Assembly (NCBI GenBank): GCA_964519145.1
Contig: CAZFHL010000005.1
Coordinates: forward strand, 1-23,868
DNA: 23,868 nt
Direction of reading: 5' to 3'
DNA from: CAZFHL01 sp964519145
GTDB lineage: Bacteria; Patescibacteriota; Minisyncoccia; Phycocordibacterales; WO2-35-19
Position 1 is the first letter of the stretch; the number at the start of each line of letters is the position of its first letter. Of the stretch, positions 1 through 6,178 are shown one piece after another. The notes under the pieces are model-generated. The model was not told the origin of the DNA. It saw only the letters and a list, made by a program, of their open reading frames with translations, and did not search any database. The position numbers and the translations under genes were made by a program.

Positions 1-1429
1 CTTCTGCCATTTTTTTGGTCAAAGTAGTAGCAATAACTCTACCGCCATTTTTAATATCTTTTTGTGCTTCCTTAATAAAATCTTTAACTTGGCCTGCATA
101 CTTTTCTTTTTTACTACCCTTTATCTCTCTTATTGGCTTTACAAATATTTCTGGATCAAGGAGCCCAGTAGGTCTGATGACTTGCTCTGCCACAACTTTA
201 GAGTTTTCTATTTCATATTTTGATGGAGTAGCTGAAGTATATATAACTTGCCCAACCCTCTCTTTAAATTCACCGAAAGTAAGAGGTCTGTTATCTTTTG
301 CGCTCGGTAGTCTAAAACCATGATCTATTAAAGATTGCTTTCTTGATGCGTCCCCTGCATACATGGCACCTATTTGAGAAACAGTAACATGGGACTCGTC
401 TATTATGGTCAAAAAATCTGGATCGCCTTTAGAATCTTTAGGAAAATATGAAAGTAAAGAAAAAGGTGGCTCACCTGATTTCCTACCGTCAAAATGTCTA
501 GAATAATTTTCTATTCCATTACAATATCCTACCTCTTTTATCATAGCCAAATCATAACTAGTTCTTCTCTTGATACGATCTGCTTCTAAGACCTTTTTTT
601 CTTTTTCAAATTTTTTGATTTGAATATCTAATTCTTTTTTTATATCTTTTAAAGCTCTTTTGATATCTTCTTCTGATGTAATAAAATGTTTGGCAGGAAA
701 AAGATAGAAAAAATCTACTTCTTTTATGATCTCCATGGTTAAAGCATTTATTTTTTGAATTTGAACAATTTTATTATCTTGTATTTTTAAATTATAAATT
801 AACTTTTCTGACACAGGCATTATTTCTATATTATTCCCAATAGAGCGAAACATTCCTGGTTTTAAATCACTATTTGTCCTTTCATAATGAATATCTATAA
901 GTTTATGTAAAAAATCTGTCCGATTAAAAAAAGTGTCTTTCTCTATTTTCATATTTACTTTTTCGTATTCATAAGGAGAACCTAAACCATATATACAAGA
1001 AACGGAAGCCACAATGATAACATCTCTTCTGGAAAGAAGGGCTTGTGTAGAAGCGTGCCTCAACCTTTCTATTTCTTCATTTATCATTGCCTCCTTTTCA
1101 ATATATGTATCTGTAACAGGCATATAGGCTTCTGGTTGATAAAAATCATAGTAAGATACAAAATAATGAACTTCGTTATTTGGAAAAAATTCTTTATACT
1201 CTTGAGCAAGTTGAGCTGCTAAAGTTTTATTATGAGCAATAACAAGAGTTGGTTTATTTATTTGATTTATTACATTTGCCACAGTAAAAGTCTTACCGGA
1301 TCCAGTAACACCAAGAAGGGTTTGATGCCTATTTAAAGATTTTATACTTTTAACCAAAGTTTCTATAGCTTTTGGCTGATCTCCAGCTGGATCAAATTTG
1401 CTTTGTAAATTGAAATGTTGATTTTTCAT
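1..1429 (-). CDS. uvrB: UvrABC system protein B (excinuclease ABC subunit B), C-terminus cut by window edge
   Basis: UvrB is the damage-verifying helicase-like subunit of nucleotide excision repair; it receives DNA from UvrA and recruits UvrC. About 476 residues are visible of a family that is usually around 660-670, so the C-terminal helicase part and UvrC-binding region lie outside the window. Visible motifs are Walker A GVTGSGKT (residues 40-47), the beta-hairpin region YYDFYQPEAY (93-102), the DESH box within TIIDESHVTVSQIGAMYAGD, and YTSATPS further on. The frame is open to position 2. The start ATG (1427-1429) gives the standard N-terminus ending FDPAGDQPKAI. No Shine-Dalgarno is present, but an extended -10-like TGCTATATT ends six bases before the ATG. 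The gene follows tgt by 24 bases on the same strand, so it may be read from tgt, from its own start, or both. The family call is secure. Confidence 0.97.
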   Translation of the reverse strand, partial: MKNQHFNLQSKFDPAGDQPKAIETLVKSIKSLNRHQTLLGVTGSGKTFTVANVINQINKPTLVIAHNKTLAAQLAQEYKEFFPNNEVHYFVSYYDFYQPEAYMPVTDTYIEKEAMINEEIERLRHASTQALLSRRDVIIVASVSCIYGLGSPYEYEKVNMKIEKDTFFNRTDFLHKLIDIHYERTNSDLKPGMFRSIGNNIEIMPVSEKLIYNLKIQDNKIVQIQKINALTMEIIKEVDFFYLFPAKHFITSEEDIKRALKDIKKELDIQIKKFEKEKKVLEADRIKRRTSYDLAMIKEVGYCNGIENYSRHFDGRKSGEPPFSLLSYFPKDSKGDPDFLTIIDESHVTVSQIGAMYAGDASRKQSLIDHGFRLPSAKDNRPLTFGEFKERVGQVIYTSATPSKYEIENSKVVAEQVIRPTGLLDPEIFVKPIREIKGSKKEKYAGQVKDFIKEAQKDIKNGGRVIATTLTKKMAE

Positions 1430-1453
1430 AAAGAAAATATAGCACAAAAATAA

Positions 1454-2665
1454 TCAAACTTTGTATCTACTTAAAAATTCATCTTTAAACTCCTCTAGCC
1501 TACCATCTAAAATGTTTTGACGAATTTGCGACATTAAATTATTTAAAAAATAAATATTATGAATACTTGCCAAAGTAGAAGCAAGCATTTCTTTTGCTCT
1601 AAATAAATGAGATAAATAGGCGCAAGAATAATTTTTACAACAATAACAACCGCAACCATATTCAATTGGTTCTAAAAAATTTCTATATTTTGAATTTAAA
1701 ATATTTATCTTGCCATTTTTTGTATACAAAGTTCCATTTCTGGCTATACGAGTGGGTGCCACACAATCAAAAGTATCACAACCATTTAAAGATCCTAAAA
1801 TTAAATCAATTGGCTCCCCCACACCTAAAAGATGTCTTGGTTTTTCTTCTGGCAATATCTTATTGACCCAGTTTACCGCATTTGACATATCTTCTTTTAC
1901 AAAAGAACCACCAATTCCAAACCCATCAAAAGAGATATTTGAAGCGGACATATTTGCAATTTGTTTGGCGCTCTCTAATCTTAAATCTTCATACCTACCG
2001 CCCTGTACTATACCCATCAAAAATTGTTTATTTTCTGTTTTATTTTTATCAAAAGCAACTAAACATCTCTCTGCCCATCTATGTGTTCTTTCCATTGCTT
2101 CAATTAAATATTCTTTTGAAGCGTGTGGCGATGTACATTCATCAAAAGCAAAAATAATATCTGCTCCTATATTTTTTTGAATTTCTATTGATCTCTCTGG
2201 TGAAAAAAAATGATCAGAGCCATCTATAACAGATTTAAATAAAACACCATCTTCTGTTATTTTAGCTTTCTTTTCTCTATTTTCATCATACGCTTCTATG
2301 ATTTCTTCCTGTGTAGGGGCATCAGAAGCTATAAATTTTGATAATTTATTTCCAAATGCGACCCCTAACGAAAAGGCTTGGAATCCTCCTGAGTCTGTCA
2401 TTGTAGGCCCCGCCCAATTCATAAACTTATGCAAACCGAGAGAGTCTTTTATTATTTTTTCACCAGGTTCTAAATATAAATGATAAGTGTTCGCTAAAAC
2501 TACTTGTGATTTTGTATCTCTAATTTGCTCTGGGGTTAAAGATTTTACAGTGGCTTTAGTACCAACAGCAACAAAAGCAGGAGTTTCTATACTCCCGTTT
2601 TGTGTTTCTATTGTCGAAACTCTTGCCAAACTCTTTTTATCTCTCTTATTTATCTTAAAAAACAT
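1454..2665 (-). CDS. tgt: Queuine tRNA-ribosyltransferase (tRNA-guanine transglycosylase)
   Basis: Tgt exchanges guanine 34 of GUN anticodons for a queuine precursor. The protein has 403 residues against about 370-380 in typical bacteria. The catalytic aspartates are visible: D91 in TMTDSGGFQAFSL and the nucleophile D300 in FDCVAPTRIARNG. The zinc site is C338, C340 and C343 (CGCYCC) plus H369 (SIHN). The extra length is mainly a charged insert at about residues 101-140, between SLG and the VLFKSVIDGS strand, where standard enzymes go straight on. The start ATG lies three bases after the stop of the FKBP gene and there is no Shine-Dalgarno, so translational coupling within an FKBP-tgt-uvrB operon is likely. 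The stop is TGA, which argues against a recoded-TGA genetic code. No other queuosine-pathway gene is seen in the window. Confidence 0.97.
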   Translation of the reverse strand: MFFKINKRDKKSLARVSTIETQNGSIETPAFVAVGTKATVKSLTPEQIRDTKSQVVLANTYHLYLEPGEKIIKDSLGLHKFMNWAGPTMTDSGGFQAFSLGVAFGNKLSKFIASDAPTQEEIIEAYDENREKKAKITEDGVLFKSVIDGSDHFFSPERSIEIQKNIGADIIFAFDECTSPHASKEYLIEAMERTHRWAERCLVAFDKNKTENKQFLMGIVQGGRYEDLRLESAKQIANMSASNISFDGFGIGGSFVKEDMSNAVNWVNKILPEEKPRHLLGVGEPIDLILGSLNGCDTFDCVAPTRIARNGTLYTKNGKINILNSKYRNFLEPIEYGCGCYCCKNYSCAYLSHLFRAKEMLASTLASIHNIYFLNNLMSQIRQNILDGRLEEFKDEFLSRYKV

Positions 2666-2668
2666 AAT

Positions 2669-3157
2669 TTAATTTGTAGGTACAGAAGAAACATCCAAAA
2701 GTTCGACTGTAAATATCAAAGTAGAATTTGGTGGTATAGGTCCAACTTGATTTGGTCCATATGCAAATTCAGCAGGTATTATGATAGATCTCACACCGCC
2801 AACTTTCATACCTCTGATACCTTTTTCAAATCCAGCTATTACATCTCCCTCACCTGCTATAAATTTAAAAGGATAACCTAGATCTCTTGAGGACTGTACT
2901 ACCGTACCATCTTCGAGTGAAAGTATGTAGTGCATACTTATCAATTTACCATCTTCTATAGGTAGTCCAGAACCTTTAGAAACATCATTTATAATAATTG
3001 GACCTGTATTTTCTGTCTGAGATAGAGCTATTGCACTTGTATTGTTTTCACCATTTTTAAAGAGCATACTCATAATATTTGAACCAAAAAAAGTATAGGA
3101 CACGAAAAGTATTGCCATCACTACCGCAATCCACTCATTTTTAGATAATTTTTTCAT
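2669..3157 (-). CDS. Membrane-anchored FKBP-type peptidyl-prolyl cis-trans isomerase
   Basis: This 162-residue protein would catalyse prolyl cis-trans isomerisation, probably on exported proteins. Residues 9-25 (WIAVVMAILFVSYTFFG) form one hydrophobic segment that fits an uncleaved signal anchor. The next 35 or so residues are a polar linker. An FKBP domain covers about 63-157, with the family hallmarks DGTVVQSSRD, the stretch around DVIAGFEKGIRGMKVGG, the IIIPAEFAYG strand-loop, and the closing IPPNSTLIFTVELLDV. No cysteine follows the hydrophobic stretch, so it does not look like a lipoprotein. It is the first gene of the minus-strand run and ends three bases before the tgt start. Only AAAAAG precedes the ATG, a weak ribosome site. 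The upstream spacer holds the first copy of the long palindromic element. Confidence 0.93.
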   Translation of the reverse strand: MKKLSKNEWIAVVMAILFVSYTFFGSNIMSMLFKNGENNTSAIALSQTENTGPIIINDVSKGSGLPIEDGKLISMHYILSLEDGTVVQSSRDLGYPFKFIAGEGDVIAGFEKGIRGMKVGGVRSIIIPAEFAYGPNQVGPIPPNSTLIFTVELLDVSSVPTN

Positions 3158-3207
3158 CTTTTTAAAAGATTTAATACTAATAATTAATGTTAATATTCTT
3201 GCATTAC

Positions 3208-3323
3208 GAAACTCTTTCTCATCATACCTTTTTGAACCACGGATATTTTTTTGCTAAAAAATTCCTCGAGCTCGTTTCGTCAAACTCGCTAGGCTTCAAA
3301 AAGGTATGATTTCGACGAGTTTC
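3208..3323. repeat. Long palindromic intergenic element, copy 1
   Basis: Nested inverted repeats are visible. The outer arms are GAAACTC (3208-3214) and GAGTTTC (3317-3323). The main arms are ATCATACCTTTTTGAA (3221-3236) and its exact reverse complement (3295-3310), 16 bp without mismatch. Inside is the conserved core CCACGGATA, then an AT hairpin ATTTTTT-TGCT-AAAAAAT, then a GC-richer stretch starting TTCCTCGAGCTCG. A second full copy lies at 12125-12255. It keeps the core and the TGCT loop but has different, still complementary, stem sequences. This copy sits between the divergent FKBP and LOG genes and carries no ORF. Confidence 0.85.
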
Positions 3324-3349
3324 TTAATTCACAATAATATAATATCATA

Positions 3350-3377
3350 TTGCCTTATTATTTAAAAATATTACAAT
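3350..3377 (+). promoter_or_regulatory. Putative promoter of the LOG-dehydratase gene, leaderless arrangement
   Basis: TTGCCT (3350-3355), a 16-base spacer and TACAAT (3372-3377) resemble a sigma-70 promoter. Only six bases separate the -10 box from the ATG at 3384, so transcription would begin at or next to the start codon. This agrees with the absence of a Shine-Dalgarno sequence. Confidence 0.45.
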
Positions 3378-3383
3378 GATTAT

Positions 3384-4439
3384 ATGAAAACTAAAAAAAT
3401 ATTGACATTAAAAGAGATGGCCGAGGCTACAAGAAAAAGAGTTGAGTATATAGCAAAAGAATTTACTGATGGTTTTGATTTAATCCAAAACTATCCAAAA
3501 TCAGTGACATTTTTTGGATCAGCAAGAACAGATGAAAATGATTTATATTACAAAAAAGCAGAAAACTTGGCTAAAAGGATAGTAAATGAACTGCACTATT
3601 CTGTAGTTTCTGGAGGTGGCCCAGGTATCATGCAGGGTGCAAACAAGGGCGCCTTTGAGGCAGGTGGAAACTCTGTAGGATTAACCATAGATTTACCACA
3701 CGAACAATCTTCCAACCAATATATGACAGACAGTGTAAATTTTCATTATTTTTTTAGCAGAAAAGTTTGTTTGGCTTTTTCAGCAGAAGCCTATTTATTT
3801 TTCCCTGGAGGTTTTGGCACATTAGATGAATTTACAGAAATATTAACTCTTCAACAAACCCAAAAGATACCGAAAGCTCCTATCATACTCGTAGGAGAAG
3901 AATATTGGAATAATTTAGAATCATTTTTCAAAAATCAAATCTTAGATAAAGGAATGATACAAAAAAAAGATATAGAAATTTATAAAATAACAGATGATGA
4001 AGATGAAATAATCAATATAATCAAAAATGCTCCAATTAGAAATAGTTTAACATTTGATCCGGGTGAAGAAAGAGAAGACGAGACAATATTAGGAGTTGGT
4101 CCCATAACGGAATTATCAAAGAGACATTGTACTCCATGTGAAGAAGGAGACGGGGCAATAAAATATTCAGAATTGCCAGAATTTTTAAGACAAGTAGAAG
4201 GTTGGACACTTGAAGAAGACAAAAAAATAGAGAAAGTCTATCATTTTGAAAATTTTAACAAAGCAATTTCTTTTATAAACAAAATAGCTTCTGTGTCTGA
4301 AAAAGAAAATCATCATCCAAACATATACCTCTTCAATTATAAAAATGTAAAAATTGAGCTGGAAACACATTCAATAAATGGATTGTCTGAAAATGATTTT
4401 ATATTGGCTTCAAAAATAGATGGATTGGATACAAAATAA
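3384..4439 (+). CDS. Fusion of LOG/TIGR00730 Rossmann-fold domain and pterin-4a-carbinolamine dehydratase
   Basis: The protein has 351 residues and two domains. Residues about 38-215 are a LOG-family (lysine decarboxylase-like, TIGR00730) Rossmann fold with the nucleotide-binding signatures GGGPGIMQGAN (77-87) and PGGFGTLDE (141-149) and the conserved SRK at 125-127. LOG proteins typically hydrolyse nucleoside 5'-monophosphates to free base and ribose phosphate. Residues about 242-348 match a complete pterin-4a-carbinolamine dehydratase (DCoH/PhhB), starting at LSKRHCTPCEEGDGAI and containing ENHHPNI with H310-H311, and TH at 328-329 in the TH..NGLSENDFILASKID block. A charged linker (about 216-241) joins them. 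Each half is close to full length for its family, and the frame is uninterrupted. The joint function is not known to me. The gene stands alone on the plus strand, with a strong terminator shared with the convergent gene. Confidence 0.9.
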   Translation: MKTKKILTLKEMAEATRKRVEYIAKEFTDGFDLIQNYPKSVTFFGSARTDENDLYYKKAENLAKRIVNELHYSVVSGGGPGIMQGANKGAFEAGGNSVGLTIDLPHEQSSNQYMTDSVNFHYFFSRKVCLAFSAEAYLFFPGGFGTLDEFTEILTLQQTQKIPKAPIILVGEEYWNNLESFFKNQILDKGMIQKKDIEIYKITDDEDEIINIIKNAPIRNSLTFDPGEEREDETILGVGPITELSKRHCTPCEEGDGAIKYSELPEFLRQVEGWTLEEDKKIEKVYHFENFNKAISFINKIASVSEKENHHPNIYLFNYKNVKIELETHSINGLSENDFILASKIDGLDTK

Positions 4440-4480
4440 GCTCTTATTTTTAAAATAGTCAAAATAATTAATTCAAATCA

Positions 4481-4509
4481 AAACACCACTTTTATAAAAA
4501 GTGGTGTTT
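4481..4509. terminator. Bidirectional terminator between convergent genes
   Basis: AAACACCACTTTT (4481-4493), loop ATA, and AAAAGTGGTGTTT (4497-4509) make a 13-bp perfect hairpin. It lies between the stop of the LOG-dehydratase gene (4439) and the end of the convergent minus-strand gene (4515), with A/T-rich flanks on both sides. Confidence 0.8.
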
Positions 4510-4514
4510 ATAAA

Positions 4515-4949
4515 TTAAACTTTTTGATTTAGAGATTCTCCAATAAAACTTTTAATTTCATATTTTAAATATGTTTCTAACTCATCTTCCAAGTGTATAA
4601 TATGTTGAATTCTTACTAATCTACCATTAATATGCTTATTCAAAATTAAAATATTAGGATATATAAATTCAATAACCAAAGATTGATCTTCTTTTTTTAT
4701 AAATCTAACATATGTATATATATAGACCTTATCATCTCTATTTAAAATCTCACTAATTGAGATAGAAAATTCCTTAGATTGTTCATTTTCTAAAAGAGCA
4801 TTGACCGTCAAGCAATCAGAGATTATCTCTCTATAATTTTTCATCAACAGAGAAATTCTATTTTCTTTATATAAATGGATTAAAAATCTAATAACAAACC
4901 CGATAATCAAAACTATCCACAAATAAAGAATCGTCGATATAATAATCAT
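4515..4949 (-). CDS. Unknown small membrane-anchored protein (TM + soluble domain)
   Basis: I do not recognise this 144-residue protein. The N-terminus is a single hydrophobic segment (about residues 2-25, ending GFVIRFLIHLY). A basic patch and a soluble domain of about 110 residues, rich in alternating hydrophobic residues and probably alpha/beta, follow. The start is well supported: AAAGGAGG lies five bases before the ATG at 4947-4949. The gene upstream on the same strand (5004-5507) has the same plan, one N-terminal membrane segment and a soluble domain of similar size, but I see no convincing sequence similarity between them. A terminator separates the two, so they are probably transcribed apart. 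The lack of known motifs and the strong ribosome site resemble the other small unknown genes here. Confidence 0.75.
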   Translation of the reverse strand: MIIISTILYLWIVLIIGFVIRFLIHLYKENRISLLMKNYREIISDCLTVNALLENEQSKEFSISISEILNRDDKVYIYTYVRFIKKEDQSLVIEFIYPNILILNKHINGRLVRIQHIIHLEDELETYLKYEIKSFIGESLNQKV

Positions 4950-4991
4950 ACATACCTCCTTTTATATATAATAATAATTTAAACAAAAAGT

Positions 4992-5019
4992 AAAGAGTCC
5001 AGCCTACGCTGGACTCTTT
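4992..5019 (-). terminator. Intrinsic terminator overlapping the 3' end of the upstream CDS
   Basis: AAAGAGTCCAGC (4992-5003), loop CTAC (5004-5007) and GCTGGACTCTTT (5008-5019) form a 12-bp perfect hairpin. On the minus strand it is followed by a T-rich tract (CTTTACTTTTTGTTT). The TAG stop of the 5004-5507 gene lies in the loop, so the last four codons form one arm of the stem. Confidence 0.8.
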
Positions 5020-5507
5020 GAGTGATTGAAAAGTCTCTCCAAAATACATATTTCTACATTTTTATATATGGTCAGAACAGGGTCATCTCCATATCTAACA
5101 GGTATCTCTATATGCCTAACAAAATGACCATATTCTCCCAAAATACAATAGAAACGCCTACCTGTTTTGTGAAAAGAATAATATATTTCCCCTTTATATA
5201 AAACATTTATCCTGAATGAATAATCTAAACTTGTACAATCTGAAGACAGAGTGATTACATCAGAGACAAGACATTCTTCAAATTTAGACTGAAAATATCC
5301 TAAAAAACATTGCATCAAATCTAAATCATTTATATTATCAATCCTATTTACTATATTTCTGGGCTGTTCATTTTTCTTTATATTTTGAAAGAAAATAAAA
5401 ATCATAAAAATAAAGAATAAAGCCCATGGCAATATTGGAATCCAGCTTGAAACATCTCTTACAAAAGAGTGAATCTGGTACAACAAATCATAATAATAAT
5501 CGATCAT
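5004..5507 (-). CDS. Unknown small membrane-anchored protein (TM + soluble domain)
   Basis: I do not recognise this 167-residue protein. A short polar N-terminus is followed by a hydrophobic segment at about residues 22-42 (WIPILPWALFFIFMIFIFF), then a positively charged stop (NIKKNEQPR) and a soluble domain of about 120 residues with paired strands (for example INVLYKGEIYYSFHKTGRRFYCILGEYG). The topology looks N-out/C-in. AAAGGAGG stands six bases before the ATG and fixes the start. A promoter-like TTGCTT-16-TATAAT is just upstream. The last codons fold into the terminator hairpin, with the stop in its loop. It is divergent from the 100-residue gene at 5627 and shares a domain plan with the next minus-strand gene. 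Confidence 0.75.
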   Translation of the reverse strand: MIDYYYDLLYQIHSFVRDVSSWIPILPWALFFIFMIFIFFQNIKKNEQPRNIVNRIDNINDLDLMQCFLGYFQSKFEECLVSDVITLSSDCTSLDYSFRINVLYKGEIYYSFHKTGRRFYCILGEYGHFVRHIEIPVRYGDDPVLTIYKNVEICILERLFNHSKSPA

Positions 5508-5525
5508 TTGTCACCTCCTTTTTAT

Positions 5526-5553
5526 ATTATACAACTAATAAATTATAAAGCAA
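5526..5553 (-). promoter_or_regulatory. Putative sigma-70 promoter for the 5004-5507 gene
   Basis: Read on the minus strand: TTGCTT (5553-5548), a 16-base spacer, then the consensus TATAAT (5531-5526). The box is 18 bases before the start codon, leaving room for a short leader that carries the AAAGGAGG ribosome site. Confidence 0.55.
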
Positions 5554-5626
5554 ACTGTTCAATATTATTTACATTTACACTATTATGATGTATTCTTAAT
5601 TCAGATTAAAGAGAGGAATGACTTAC

Positions 5627-5929
5627 ATGTCAAAAGTAATTGTTCAAAGATGGGAAGAATCAGAAAATGGTTGGGCTCTTAGACCAGACGGATATTCTTT
5701 ACATATTACAGATGAAGATAGACAGAATTTCATACAAGATTATTGGGATAGTATGCCAGAAGAAGTTCCGGATGAATACTCTAGGCCATCTGTAGAACCT
5801 TATAAAGCAAGAGTAGACAAAGGAACTTTTGCAGAAATCAGAAAAAGCAAAAATGGTACTCGTCATTTTGATCGTCCACCTTTGCCACTAAAAAAGGTGC
5901 TACGAAAAATTAAAAAAACAAAAAGATAA
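5627..5929 (+). CDS. Unknown soluble 100-residue protein, basic C-terminus
   Basis: I cannot assign a function. An ATG nine bases upstream (5618) is in frame, but AGAGAGGA ends directly at it. The second ATG (5627) has that site nine bases away, so I prefer MSKVIVQRWEES as the N-terminus. The protein is acidic in the middle (ITDEDRQNF, SMPEEVPDEYSRP) and strongly basic at the end (PLKKVLRKIKKTKR), with no membrane segment or cysteine cluster. The many aromatic and proline residues (WEESENGWALRPDGYSLH) suggest a compact folded domain. It is a single gene, divergent from the membrane-anchored protein gene and followed by its own terminator at 5941. Confidence 0.75.
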   Translation: MSKVIVQRWEESENGWALRPDGYSLHITDEDRQNFIQDYWDSMPEEVPDEYSRPSVEPYKARVDKGTFAEIRKSKNGTRHFDRPPLPLKKVLRKIKKTKR

Positions 5930-5940
5930 ATAATTTCCTT

Positions 5941-5969
5941 AAAGATCGACATAAAAATTGTCGATCTTT
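5941..5969 (+). terminator. Intrinsic terminator
   Basis: AAAGATCGACA (5941-5951) and TGTCGATCTTT (5959-5969) form an 11-bp perfect stem with a 7-base A/T loop, followed by TTG and further T-rich bases. It starts 11 bases after the stop of the 100-residue gene. Confidence 0.85.
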
Positions 5970-6024
5970 TTGTATTATCTAAAAACAGTAAAATTTATTA
6001 TTTAACGTCTTAATTATATTGTTG

Positions 6025-6095
6025 TGGACTCACGGGGAATCGCACCCCGGACTCGTCCATGCCATGGACGCGTGTTACTACTATACTATGAGCCC
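6025..6095 (-). tRNA. tRNA-Ala (GGC)
   Basis: A 71-nt cloverleaf on the minus strand. The acceptor GGGCTCA/TGAGTCC has the G3-U70 pair that identifies alanine tRNAs. The anticodon stem CGTCC/GGACG holds loop ATGGCAT, so the anticodon is GGC. The T stem is CGGGG/CCCCG. Two conserved positions are unusual. The D loop AGTAGTA lacks the GG pair (position 18 is A), and the T loop is TGCGATT instead of TTC at its start (position 55 is G). The D stem GTAT/ACAC also has an A-C mismatch. No CCA is encoded; the discriminator A is followed by CAAC. Confidence 0.9.
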
Positions 6096-6178
6096 GTACC
6101 ATTAAATTTTTTAAAAATTCATATAATACAAAAAATTCTTATTTAAAAAATATACATTTTATTTATAAATAAAACAAA

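Noticed and set aside
15..323. 102-codon plus-strand ORF
   Set aside because: It is antisense to uvrB, whose minus-strand frame has clear family motifs.
1454..1456. Alternative genetic code with TGA as glycine
   Set aside because: tgt and the gene at 9248 end properly at TGA, and conserved glycines are encoded by GGN.
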